NCBI GenBank assembly: GCA_900546625.1
Contig: URDU01000003.1
Span: forward strand, 1 to 64,000
Direction of reading: 5' to 3'
Source: an uncultured Lachnobacterium sp.
Lineage (GTDB): Bacteria > Bacillota > Clostridia > Lachnospirales > Lachnospiraceae
Length of the DNA: 64,000 nucleotides
A program made the translations under genes and the position numbers. The notes under the pieces are model-generated. The model searched no databases. It saw only the letters and a program-made list of their open reading frames with translations, and was not told where the DNA came from. Below are positions 16,825 to 25,348 of this stretch, one piece after another (position 1 is the first letter of the stretch; each line of letters begins with the position of its first letter).

Positions 16825-17694
16825 ATGAATAAGAAAAAAGAATTATTGGTACAGATTATGTGGGAGCTTGCGGGAAGCATCTTTTATGCAATAGGTATAT
16901 ATAACTTCGCTCTGCAGGCAGAGTTTCCTATGACAGGTTTTTCGGGTATTTCGATTATTTTATACCGGCTGTTTAATATTTCCATTGGTTTATCAACGGT
17001 CCTGCTTAATATTCCGGTTGCGATACTGTGCTGCAAATTATTGGGCAGGAAATTTTTTGTCAGCTCAATACGATGCATGCTTTTGTCTTCTTTTATTGTT
17101 GACTATGTTGCGCCGTTATTTCCGGTGTATCAGGGAGACAGACTGCTTGCGGCATTGTGCACAGGTGTATTTTGCGGAATAGGCTATGCCATGATTTATA
17201 CAAGAAATTCTTCAACAGGAGGAGCTGATTTTATCATCATGGCTGTAAAAGCATTGCGGCCTCATTTATCGATGGGCAACATCTCTTTTCTTACTGATGT
17301 CGGAATTATTCTGGTTGGAGGACTTTTGTTTCGGGATATTGACGGAATGATTTACGGCATGATAGTGAATATACTGTCTGCGGTTGTTATTGATAAAATG
17401 ATATATGGCATGAATTCAGGCAAAGTAGCCTTTATCGTCACAAAAAATGGAAAGAGAATATGCGATGTAATTGATGAATGCAGTCAGCGCGGAAGCACTA
17501 TTCTTAAAGCGCAGGGAGGATATAAGCAGGACGATATTCAGGTGGTAATGTGTGCATGCAACAGTAAGGAAATGTACCAGGTGCGTAAATCCGTAAAAGA
17601 TGCAGACCCGGACTCTTTTATTGTGGTTGTTGAGTCTCATGAGGTGCACGGAGAGGGCTTTAAAATGACAAATATTGGAGAAGCAGAGAACTGA
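16825..17694 (+). CDS. YitT-family membrane protein (DUF161 and DUF2179)
   Basis: The 289-residue protein has five or six membrane helices (about 8-190), with TGFSGISIIL and RNSSTGGADFI as typical YitT blocks. A cytoplasmic C-terminal DUF2179 domain (about 200-280) includes KVAFIVTKNG and DPDSFIVVVESHEVHG. The function of this widespread family is unknown. The frame can open at TTG 16807, but GGAGG at 16809-16813 lies inside it, so ATG 16825 is the better start. Its long structured leader suggests control by a small molecule or by transcription attenuation. Confidence 0.88.
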   Translation: MNKKKELLVQIMWELAGSIFYAIGIYNFALQAEFPMTGFSGISIILYRLFNISIGLSTVLLNIPVAILCCKLLGRKFFVSSIRCMLLSSFIVDYVAPLFPVYQGDRLLAALCTGVFCGIGYAMIYTRNSSTGGADFIIMAVKALRPHLSMGNISFLTDVGIILVGGLLFRDIDGMIYGMIVNILSAVVIDKMIYGMNSGKVAFIVTKNGKRICDVIDECSQRGSTILKAQGGYKQDDIQVVMCACNSKEMYQVRKSVKDADPDSFIVVVESHEVHGEGFKMTNIGEAEN

Positions 17695-17724
17695 AACATA
17701 CCTGAAACAAATATAGTGTGAAGA

Positions 17725-17753
17725 TTGTATATTAGCTTGAAAAAAGCTATACT
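17725..17753 (+). promoter_or_regulatory. Promoter of the PPK2 gene
   Basis: TTGTAT (17725-17730), a 17-base spacer and TATACT (17748-17753), 56 bases before the chosen start. Confidence 0.55.
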
Positions 17754-17808
17754 AATATAATGATGTAGCGGTTTTATGGCTGAAATTATATATTTGGGAG
17801 GTAATTAC

Positions 17809-19296
17809 ATGTTAGAAAACTGGATTAAACCACAAATTCCGGAGGAGGAAGAGCTGGATGAGCGCCTGCATGCAGCACGCTCTAAGCTGTCTGTGCTTCA
17901 GATGCAGATTAAGGAGCATGGACTGCCTGTACTTGTGCTGTTTGAGGGCTGGGGTACTGCAGGAAAGGGCAGTGTGCTCGGTAAGGTAATCAAGAATATT
18001 GATCCGCGATTTTTCAAGGTCGCAACCATGGACGAGCCGACAGAGGAGGAAGGACGCAAGCCTTTTTTATATCGGTATTTTGTAAAGATTCCGGCAAACG
18101 GGAAGCTTGAGTTTCTTGATTCCGGCTGGATGGATGAGGTAGTAAAGGATGTACTGCACGACAAGATAGGAGAGAAGGAGTACAAGAAGAAAATTGAAAG
18201 CGTGAAGCGCTTCGAGCGACAGCTGACTGACAATGGTTATCTTGTTATGAAATTTTTCTTCCAAATCAGCCGGAAGGAACAAAAAAAGCGTATTGAGGTA
18301 TTAAAGGAGAATAAGGATACCAGATGGCGTGTCAGTGGAGATGAAGACTGGCAGAATAAGCATTATGACAAGTGTATGCATGTGTTTGACAGATATCTGA
18401 ATGATACAAATTCGCCTGCAGATCCTTGGTATATAGTTGATGCAAAGAATAGAAAATGGGCTGAGCTTCAGGTGCTGGAGACGCTGGTTAGTGGAATAGA
18501 GACAGCACTTAAAAACAGTAATCTTGCTGTGCCGCTGTTACAGAATGTGTTTCCGCTTGAGAAGCTTCCAAAGCTTTCTGAGATATCACTTGACAAGGAG
18601 CTGTCTGAGGAGGAATACAAAAAGGAGCTCAAAAATCTGCAGTCTAAGCTTAGCGAGCTGCATAACAAGCTCTACAGGCGAAAGATTCCTGTTGTAATAG
18701 CATATGAGGGCTGGGATGCAGCCGGAAAGGGTGGAAATATAAAGAGAATCACAGAGGCACTGGATCCGAGAGGCTTTGAGGTGCATCCGATTGCAAGCCC
18801 GCTGCCCAACGAGAAGGCAAGACACTATCTGTGGAGATTTTGGAACCGTCTTCCTAAGACAGGGCATATAGCCATTTTTGACCGTACATGGTATGGCAGG
18901 GTGATGGTAGAAAGACTCGAGGGCTTTTGTAGCGAGAATGAATGGCAGCGTGCCTATAATGAGATTAATGAATTTGAAAAGGAGCTGTCAGACTGGGGAG
19001 CTGTCATCATAAAGTTCTGGGTGCAGATTGACAAGGATACCCAGCTGGCACGATTTGAGGAACGCCAGAATACTCCGGAAAAGCAATGGAAGATTACCGA
19101 CGAGGACTGGAGAAACAGAGAAAAATGGGATCTGTATGAGACTGCTGTGAATGAGATGCTAAGGAAAACCAATACCACTTATGCGCCGTGGCATGTGCTT
19201 GAGTCAAACGACAAGAAATATGCGAGAATCAAGGCACTTAGGATTGTGATTGATGCGATTGAAGCTGCTTTGGATGATAGATCACATAAAAAGTAA
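17809..19296 (+). CDS. Double-domain polyphosphate kinase 2 (polyphosphate:AMP phosphotransferase type)
   Basis: TTGGGAGG just upstream favours ATG 17809 over ATG 17776, giving 495 residues. Two PPK2 domains are fused. The second (about 285-480) is complete: Walker A YEGWDAAGKGG, IASPLPNEKARHYLWRF and Walker B FDRTWYGRVMVERLEGF. The first (about 25-250) keeps a P-loop-like EGWGTAGKGS but has LDSGWMDEVV where the second has FDRTWYGR, so it is probably non-catalytic. This layout matches PAP-type enzymes that make ADP from AMP and polyphosphate. Confidence 0.9.
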   Translation: MLENWIKPQIPEEEELDERLHAARSKLSVLQMQIKEHGLPVLVLFEGWGTAGKGSVLGKVIKNIDPRFFKVATMDEPTEEEGRKPFLYRYFVKIPANGKLEFLDSGWMDEVVKDVLHDKIGEKEYKKKIESVKRFERQLTDNGYLVMKFFFQISRKEQKKRIEVLKENKDTRWRVSGDEDWQNKHYDKCMHVFDRYLNDTNSPADPWYIVDAKNRKWAELQVLETLVSGIETALKNSNLAVPLLQNVFPLEKLPKLSEISLDKELSEEEYKKELKNLQSKLSELHNKLYRRKIPVVIAYEGWDAAGKGGNIKRITEALDPRGFEVHPIASPLPNEKARHYLWRFWNRLPKTGHIAIFDRTWYGRVMVERLEGFCSENEWQRAYNEINEFEKELSDWGAVIIKFWVQIDKDTQLARFEERQNTPEKQWKITDEDWRNREKWDLYETAVNEMLRKTNTTYAPWHVLESNDKKYARIKALRIVIDAIEAALDDRSHKK

Positions 19297-19335
19297 AAAC
19301 AGATGTATATAAACAAAAGATATGTAAATATGTAA

Positions 19336-19364
19336 AAAGGAGCCGGATTAAATCCGACTCCTTT
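19336..19364 (+). terminator. Intrinsic terminator after the PPK2 gene
   Basis: AAAGGAG-C-CGGAT pairs with ATCCG-A-CTCCTTT around a three-base loop with one mismatch. The T-run is short, and the inverted symmetry could serve the minus-strand tRNA as well. Confidence 0.7.
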
Positions 19365-19397
19365 AAAGTGTTGGTAAATTAATTTGGGTACAAAAAA

Positions 19398-19470
19398 TGC
19401 GCCTCCAGGGGCTCGAACCCTGCACACCCTGATTAAGAGTCAGGTGCTCTACCAAATGAGCTAGAGGCGC
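19398..19470 (-). tRNA. tRNA-Lys (anticodon CTT)
   Basis: The reverse complement folds as a cloverleaf: acceptor GCGCCTC/GAGGCGC, D-arm GCTC/GAGC, anticodon stem CCTGA/TCAGG with loop CTCTTAA (anticodon CTT), and T-arm CAGGG/CCCTG with TTCGAGC. The discriminator is A. CCA is not encoded; a T-run follows on the minus strand and could terminate it. Confidence 0.97.
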
Positions 19471-19565
19471 AAACATCTGTGTGAATATCTGTGTCACACG
19501 GACAAATGATATTATACACAGGGTTTTACAAAAATGCAAGTACTTTTTTAAAAAAATTTAAAAAA

Positions 19566-20360
19566 TTATAAAAATGACTTTAAAACATTAAGAACTCCGT
19601 TTTCCCAGTAAGGCGCACAGGTGTGTTTTGCGGCTGCGATAACCTCCTGGCGGGCGTTTGATACGGCATAGCTTGTTCCTGCATTTTGAAGCATCTCAAT
19701 ATCATTCAGATTGTCACCGAAACAGCATACTTCGTCCGGAAGCAGGTCGAATCTGTCTATTAGGTATGAGAGTGCAGTCCATTTGCTGACACCCTTTGCG
19801 TTGCAGTCTACCCATTCCTTGCCGGCGGCTGCCAGGTGAGCTTTTTTATTCCATGCCGGAATGAAAACCGGTGTACACAGCTCTTCGCATTTGTCGGGAT
19901 GAAAGACAGTGAATTTGATGATGTCATTTCTGTCAAGCCCTGTGATGTCATCAACCTCACGCATCTCAAAGCCGTATGAATCACGAAGCAGATGAAAGAT
20001 TGGGCTGCCACCATCCTCTGCAAAGCAGAAATCAGGAGTAGCAGCAAAGTAATCGCATGCAGGCAGCTCATCGCGGACCATCCGGCACATGCCCTTCCAT
20101 ATATCCTCTTCCATAGGATAGGTCTTTAGGATTTCCTTTGGAGTGCGCACGACAGTTCCTCCATCTGTTATATACAAAAGCTTGTGCTTTATCGGAGCAA
20201 ACAGCTTCAGCTCGCTTGAAAACTGTCTGCCGGAGCATACTACAAATATTATACCTTTATCTATGAGCCTGTCGATGACTGACATGTATTCTGGATCTAT
20301 GAGCAGTGTGCCGTCCTTTACAAGTGTTCCGTCTATATCTGTTGCTATTAGTTTTATCAT
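19566..20360 (-). CDS. Cof-type HAD hydrolase (sugar-phosphatase-like)
   Basis: The 264-residue protein has HAD motif I DIDGTLV near the N-terminus, motif II as CSGR (about 42-45), a C2-type cap and the late CCFGDNLNDIEMLQNAG motif. This is the usual layout of Cof/YbjI/YidA phosphatases that act on sugar phosphates or cofactors. It is transcribed toward tRNA-Lys and is divergent from the amino-acid transporter operon. The substrate cannot be predicted. Confidence 0.88.
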   Translation of the reverse strand: MIKLIATDIDGTLVKDGTLLIDPEYMSVIDRLIDKGIIFVVCSGRQFSSELKLFAPIKHKLLYITDGGTVVRTPKEILKTYPMEEDIWKGMCRMVRDELPACDYFAATPDFCFAEDGGSPIFHLLRDSYGFEMREVDDITGLDRNDIIKFTVFHPDKCEELCTPVFIPAWNKKAHLAAAGKEWVDCNAKGVSKWTALSYLIDRFDLLPDEVCCFGDNLNDIEMLQNAGTSYAVSNARQEVIAAAKHTCAPYWENGVLNVLKSFL

Positions 20361-20465
20361 TATTTATCTCCCGGGCATATATCTTTTGAATATTCAACGA
20401 TATTATTATAAGAAATTATAATCTCATATGCAAGGGACTTATTGTGTATTTATTACTGTTTGTGA

Positions 20466-20516
20466 AAGAAAAACAGACCCAAAAACAGAACAAAAAACAG
20501 AACAAAAAAACAGAAC
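20466..20516. repeat. Phased A-tract repeats upstream of the AGCS promoter
   Basis: Four units of the form A(5-7)CAGA(A/C)C occur every 12-13 bases, ending a few bases before the -35 element at 20520. A-tracts in near-helical phase should bend DNA and resemble an UP element. Confidence 0.65.
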
Positions 20517-20519
20517 ATA

Positions 20520-20548
20520 TTGAAAGTTTCCGGTTCATATTGTATCAT
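20520..20548 (+). promoter_or_regulatory. Promoter of the amino-acid transporter operon
   Basis: TTGAAA (20520-20525), a 17-base spacer and TATCAT (20543-20548), directly downstream of the phased A-tracts. Confidence 0.6.
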
Positions 20549-20610
20549 AGTAATACTGGCTTCATCTTCAATGCGTTGAAGCAATGAAAACTAAGGGGAC
20601 GATATTTACT

Positions 20611-22044
20611 ATGATAGTAGCACTTATTGAAAAAGTTTATTCTTTTTTGTGGGGAGATCTGATACACATTCCACTGCCCGGTGGTGGGAGCGTGGGAATC
20701 TCTCTTCTCATAATTCTTTTGATTCCGACAGGAATTTATTTCACTGTAAGGACAAGGCTTTTACCAATCAGAATGTTTCCGGACATGATAAAGGCACTGA
20801 CCGGTAAAAAGGAAAACAAGGACAGCCTGTCCACGTTCCAGACGCTCATTGTCTCTACGGCAACGAGAGTAGGCATGGGTAATCTGGTTGGAGTTGTGGC
20901 TGCCATATCAGTGGGAGGCGCAGGTGCGGTTTTCTGGATGTGGATAACAGCCATTATCGGTTCATCTACGGCTTTTGTGGAGGCTACACTGGCACAGCTT
21001 CACAAGGAGCCGGATCCTTTGTACTCAGGCTACCGTGGAGGTCCGGCATATTACATACACCACTACTGTGAGGACAAATCAGGCAAAAAGAAAAAACATG
21101 TAGCTATAGCTGTTTTGTTTGCCATATCGGGACTGATCTGCTGGTGCGGTATCAGCCAGGTTATAAGCAATTCTGTCACCTCATCCTTTGAAAATGCATT
21201 TGGCATACCACCTATTTATACTACAATAATTCTGGTGGCAGTGGCTGCTGTAATAGTGCTCAGAAAAAATGCTACGGTAAAGGTACTCGACATAGTTGTT
21301 CCTATCATGGCGGTGTGCTATTTTGCCATAACCATTTTTATTATCATTAAAAATATAGGCATGATGCCATCAGTTTTTTCAAGGATATTTGAGGAAGCCT
21401 TCGGTATCAGGCAGGTGGCTGCGGGAGGCTTTGGAGCAGTGCTCATGAACGGTGTAAAGAGAGGACTTTTTTCAAATGAGGCAGGCTCAGGCTCAGCTCC
21501 ATGTGCTGCAGCGGCGGCAGAGTGCGATACTCCTGTAAAGGCAGGACTGACGCAGGCGCTCGGTGTATTTATAGATACGATAGTGATCTGCAGCTGTACG
21601 GCAATGATCATGCTCACAGTACCGGAGAATATAGTATCAGGCAAAGAGGGCATGGATTTATTACAGTCAGCTATGAGGTATCATCTTGGAGATTTTGGAG
21701 TTATTTTTATAGCAGTCACATTGTTTTTATTCAGCTTTTCCACTTTCCTTGGTATACTTTTTTATGCAAGGAGTAATGTTGCGTACCTGTTTGGGGATAA
21801 CTGGATTTCACAGACCATGTACAAGGTGCTGGCTCTTGTTATGCTGTTTGTAGGCGGTATCGCGGCATACACATTTGTCTGGGATCTCGGAGATGTAGGA
21901 ATCGGCCTTATGACTATATTCAATACAGGTATTCTCTATCTGATGGGTGGACAGGCAATAAAGGAGCTGCGAGTCTTTGAGGAGAGTAATAAAGCACAAA
22001 GCAATAGTCAATGTTCACAGCAGGGTGATAATGTAACGCAATAA
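20611..22044 (+). CDS. AGCS-family alanine/glycine:cation symporter
   Basis: The protein has about 10-11 membrane helices and AGCS signatures: RVGMGNLVGVVAAISVGGAGAVFWMW split across helices two and three, YRGGPAYYI, and RGLFSNEAGSGSAP. It should import alanine or glycine with Na+. ATG 20611 follows AAGGGG (20593-20598) and gives 477 residues; ATG 20584 would add nine residues but lacks a ribosome-binding site. The 3' end is 19 bases from an NSS-family transporter, so both probably share one transcript. Confidence 0.88.
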   Translation: MIVALIEKVYSFLWGDLIHIPLPGGGSVGISLLIILLIPTGIYFTVRTRLLPIRMFPDMIKALTGKKENKDSLSTFQTLIVSTATRVGMGNLVGVVAAISVGGAGAVFWMWITAIIGSSTAFVEATLAQLHKEPDPLYSGYRGGPAYYIHHYCEDKSGKKKKHVAIAVLFAISGLICWCGISQVISNSVTSSFENAFGIPPIYTTIILVAVAAVIVLRKNATVKVLDIVVPIMAVCYFAITIFIIIKNIGMMPSVFSRIFEEAFGIRQVAAGGFGAVLMNGVKRGLFSNEAGSGSAPCAAAAAECDTPVKAGLTQALGVFIDTIVICSCTAMIMLTVPENIVSGKEGMDLLQSAMRYHLGDFGVIFIAVTLFLFSFSTFLGILFYARSNVAYLFGDNWISQTMYKVLALVMLFVGGIAAYTFVWDLGDVGIGLMTIFNTGILYLMGGQAIKELRVFEESNKAQSNSQCSQQGDNVTQ

Positions 22045-22063
22045 CAATAGGAGATATATAAAT

Positions 22064-23419
22064 ATGAAAAGAGAATCATTTAAATCACGTCTGGGATTTA
22101 TACTGGTAAGTGCAGGATGCGCTATAGGCATAGGCAATGTATGGCGTTTTCCGTATGTGACAGGTCAAAACGGTGGCGGTATTTTTGTACTGTTTTACCT
22201 TATATTTCTGGTATGCATGGGACTTCCGGTGCTTACGATGGAGCTTGCTGTAGGCCGAGCCAGCAGAAAAAGTGCTGTGATGAGCTACAAGGCTCTTGAG
22301 AAAGAGGGCAGTAAATGGCATATTCACGGATGGATAGCCATGCTTGGCTGCTACATGCTTATGATGTATTACACAACAGTCTCAGGCTGGATGGTTGCGT
22401 ATTTCTTTAAATTTTTAAAGGGAGATTTTACATCAGGCATGAATGCGGATGACACGGCGGCAGCATTTGGAAACCTGCTTGCAGATCCAAAGCAGATGGC
22501 TTTCTGGATGATAGTTACGGTAGTGCTTGGATTTTGGGTATGCAGCCGTGGTCTGCAGAATGGACTTGAGAAAATCAGTAAATTTATGATGAGTGCGCTG
22601 CTTTTGCTTATTATAGTGCTCGCGGTGCACAGCATTACGCTTTCAGGTGCGTTAGAGGGAGTGAAATTCTATCTTGTTCCAAATCTGGATGCGGTTTCTG
22701 AAATTGGAATAAAGAATGTCATAACAGCAGCCATGAATCAGGCATTTTTTACGCTTAGCCTGGGCGTAGCTGCGATGGAGATATTCGGCAGCTATATGGA
22801 AAAGGACCACACTCTGGCAGGAGAAGGGGCAAAAATCTGTGCTCTCGATACATTTGTGGCTATCATGTCAGGGTTTATCATTTTCCCGGCATGCTTCAGC
22901 TACGGAGTGGAGGTAGGCGCAGGTCCGAGCCTTATCTTTATCACTTTGCCAAATGTATTTGTAAATATGCAGGGAGGCCGCATATGGGGATGTCTTTTCT
23001 TCATGTTTATGACCTTTGCCAGCTTTTCAACCGTCATCGCGGTATTTGAGAATATTATGTCATTTGCCATTGATATGTTTGGCTGGTCCAGAAAAAAGGC
23101 TGCACTCGTAAACGCAGTGATAATACTCATTGCGAGTATGCCGTGTGTGCTTGGATACAACGTGTGGAGCAGTCTGCACCTTATAGGAGGCAGGGATGTG
23201 CTTGACAGCGAGGATTTTATAGTAAGTAACCTCCTTCTTCCGATTGGCTCACTTGTCTATCTGCTTTTTTGTGTGACAAAGTGGGGCTGGGGCTTTGATA
23301 AATATATAGATGAGGCAAATACCGGAGCAGGACTTAAGATTTCGAGGAAGCTTAAGCCGTATTTTCAGTTCATACTGCCGCTTTTGATTTTGTTTATTTT
23401 TATACAGGGATTGATATAG
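22064..23419 (+). CDS. NSS/SNF-family Na+-dependent amino-acid transporter
   Basis: The 451-residue polytopic protein begins SRLGFILVSAGCAIGIGNVW followed by RFPYVTGQNGGG, the sodium-site region of neurotransmitter:sodium symporters such as LeuT, and has about 11 membrane helices. Later blocks include NQAFFTLSLGVAAMEIFGSY. It probably takes up a neutral or aromatic amino acid. It lies between the AGCS transporter and the sigma-like gene, with short gaps on both sides. Confidence 0.9.
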   Translation: MKRESFKSRLGFILVSAGCAIGIGNVWRFPYVTGQNGGGIFVLFYLIFLVCMGLPVLTMELAVGRASRKSAVMSYKALEKEGSKWHIHGWIAMLGCYMLMMYYTTVSGWMVAYFFKFLKGDFTSGMNADDTAAAFGNLLADPKQMAFWMIVTVVLGFWVCSRGLQNGLEKISKFMMSALLLLIIVLAVHSITLSGALEGVKFYLVPNLDAVSEIGIKNVITAAMNQAFFTLSLGVAAMEIFGSYMEKDHTLAGEGAKICALDTFVAIMSGFIIFPACFSYGVEVGAGPSLIFITLPNVFVNMQGGRIWGCLFFMFMTFASFSTVIAVFENIMSFAIDMFGWSRKKAALVNAVIILIASMPCVLGYNVWSSLHLIGGRDVLDSEDFIVSNLLLPIGSLVYLLFCVTKWGWGFDKYIDEANTGAGLKISRKLKPYFQFILPLLILFIFIQGLI

Positions 23420-23454
23420 TTACATATTTTTAATCAGACAGGAGAGTGTAAAAC

Positions 23455-24270
23455 ATGTTAGATCAGAATACTTTTATAGAGACAGTACAGAGCGTGGCTG
23501 AGATTATCCGTACATCAGCGGAGCCTATTGGCAGAGATGAAATCATGTCTTATTTTAAGGATATGGAGCTCAATAAGGCACAGGAGGATATGGTTTTTGA
23601 ATTTCTCATCACACCGCATGAACAGGAGGATGAGAGTGCAGGAGATTCGATGGATGCCATAGCCAGTGGGAAGAATGATAAGGATAAGCAGGATAATGAA
23701 GCTGAGCCCGATATAGACGAGGACAGCCTCATTCCGGATTCACCTATGTTTAGGATGTATCTTGAGGAGCTTGAGGAGATACCTGATTACACAAAGGCTG
23801 AGCAGGACGATATGTACAAAAAGCTGCTCGCAGGTGATGAGAGTGTGATACACACTATATCAAATTTCTGGCTTAAAAGTGTGCTTGCCATGGCAAAGAA
23901 GCTGGCTGTTAGCTCAGAGGGCTTTGAGGATGTAGTACAGGAGGGAAACATGGGGCTTTTCATGTGTCTTACCGAGCTCTGCGGCTGTGGGGATGAGATA
24001 GATGTGGAAAAAGAGCTTTTGGATGCCATAGAGGAGTCTATGAAAGCATGTATCAGGGAGCAGACAGGTGAGGATGAGAGCGAGAATACTGTGGTAGGAA
24101 AGGTTTCATTAGTAAACCGTGCAGTGGAGAAATTAAAATCCGATAAGGGCTTTGAGCCGAGCCTTAGTGAGCTTTCAGGCTACACCGGTGTGGATGAGGA
24201 AGAGCTTGAAAACCTTCTTGAGCTTATCAAAAAGGCTGATGTGGAGAAAAATAAACAGGACAGTAAATAA
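23455..24270 (+). CDS. Sigma-70-like protein lacking region 4
   Basis: The 271-residue acidic protein has an N-terminal part resembling sigma region 1.1 (about 8-50), an acidic linker, a region 1.2-like DSPMFRMYLEELEEIP (96-110), and a region 2.1/2.2-like segment LKSVLAMAKKLAVSSEGFED followed by VVQEGNMGLF (140-169). A region 3-like part follows (KGFEPSLSELSGYTGVDEEE). Region 4, which binds the -35 element, is absent, and the 2.3/2.4 DNA-melting residues are not evident. It may be a regulator that binds core RNA polymerase, or a non-DNA-binding relative. It follows the amino-acid transporters by 35 bases. Confidence 0.65.
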   Translation: MLDQNTFIETVQSVAEIIRTSAEPIGRDEIMSYFKDMELNKAQEDMVFEFLITPHEQEDESAGDSMDAIASGKNDKDKQDNEAEPDIDEDSLIPDSPMFRMYLEELEEIPDYTKAEQDDMYKKLLAGDESVIHTISNFWLKSVLAMAKKLAVSSEGFEDVVQEGNMGLFMCLTELCGCGDEIDVEKELLDAIEESMKACIREQTGEDESENTVVGKVSLVNRAVEKLKSDKGFEPSLSELSGYTGVDEEELENLLELIKKADVEKNKQDSK

Positions 24271-24338
24271 TCTGTGTCATTTGTAGATTTGTGTCATATA
24301 TTAAACCATACCTGAATATATGAAAGGATGGAAAATAT

Positions 24339-25190
24339 ATGGCACGATTTACTAATCAGGCACAGCTTCGTTATGGCAACAATGTAGCCAATTCAAATAT
24401 AGCAGTCGGAGAAATACTTGAGGTGCTTTCTGCTACAAAAACGGCAGTCAAAAACACCTACAATCAAAACGATACAATAACCTATGTGGTGAGCATCGTA
24501 AACTCCGGAAATACCGCGATAAACGGTCTGACACTTTCTGATAATCTAGGTGCTTATACCTTTAACACCAACACTCTTGTACCATTAACCTATGTTAATA
24601 ACACCGCAAAATACTATACAAACGGCACACTCCAGGCAGCTCCTGCAGTAACCCAGGGACCGCCTCTTAGCATCACAGGCATAAGTGTCCCGGCAGGGGG
24701 CAATGCAACTGTCATCTATGAGGCAGCATTAAATGAGTATGCTCCTCTTGGCACAGAGGCATCTGTCACAAACACTGCTACAGTAAGCGGCACAGGAATC
24801 ACTCCGGTTACAGCAGCAGAGACAGTAAATGCCGAGGCTGCACCAAATCTTGCGATTACAAAGTCTGTAAGCCCGGTTCCGGTTACAGAAAACGGCACAC
24901 TGACCTATACCTTCAGGATTCAAAACTATGGAAGTGTTGCGGCAACAAACACTACAGGCGTGGTTATAACAGACACATTTGCTCCTGTTTTGAACAATCT
25001 TACAGCCGCATTAAACGGCACAGCCTGGACTGCAGCTACAGATTATACCTACGATGAGGCGACAGGCACATTTTCGAGCACGGCAGGTGCAATCACTGTT
25101 CCGGCGGCAACCTACACACAGGATAGCACAACAGGAGCGTGGGTTGTCACACCGGGCGAGAGCACACTTGTCATCACAGGAACCGTGTAG
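24339..25190 (+). CDS. DUF11-repeat protein without signal peptide
   Basis: The 283-residue Thr/Ala/Asn-rich protein starts MARFTNQAQLRYGNNVANSN and has two DUF11-like immunoglobulin-type repeats (KTAVKNTYNQNDTITYVVSI from about 30; ITKSVSPVPVTENGTLTYTF from about 170). There is no signal peptide, anchor or membrane helix, so despite domains usual in surface proteins it is probably cytoplasmic or exported by an unknown path. AAAGGATGG precedes the ATG. Related short proteins occur in Clostridia with no known role. Confidence 0.75.
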   Translation: MARFTNQAQLRYGNNVANSNIAVGEILEVLSATKTAVKNTYNQNDTITYVVSIVNSGNTAINGLTLSDNLGAYTFNTNTLVPLTYVNNTAKYYTNGTLQAAPAVTQGPPLSITGISVPAGGNATVIYEAALNEYAPLGTEASVTNTATVSGTGITPVTAAETVNAEAAPNLAITKSVSPVPVTENGTLTYTFRIQNYGSVAATNTTGVVITDTFAPVLNNLTAALNGTAWTAATDYTYDEATGTFSSTAGAITVPAATYTQDSTTGAWVVTPGESTLVITGTV

Positions 25191-25243
25191 TGGCAGAGGT
25201 GATTAATAAGGTTTAAGAATTGTTTAATTTAGTGGGATAGAAG

Positions 25244-25272
25244 TTGAAAAATATATGCAAACTATGTAAAAT
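25244..25272 (+). promoter_or_regulatory. Promoter of the MoxR-DUF58-transglutaminase operon
   Basis: TTGAAA (25244-25249), a 17-base spacer and TAAAAT (25267-25272), 77 bases before the MoxR start. Confidence 0.65.
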
Positions 25273-25348
25273 AAATATAGCTGTTTATGAATAAGATGAT
25301 GCAGATGATCATCAGCAGTTTAAATTGATTAACCGGGGGATAAGACAA

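Noticed and set aside
16818..16832. Five-codon frame overlapping the yitT start
   Set aside because: Spacing to GGAGG is too short and it ends after five codons; probably chance.
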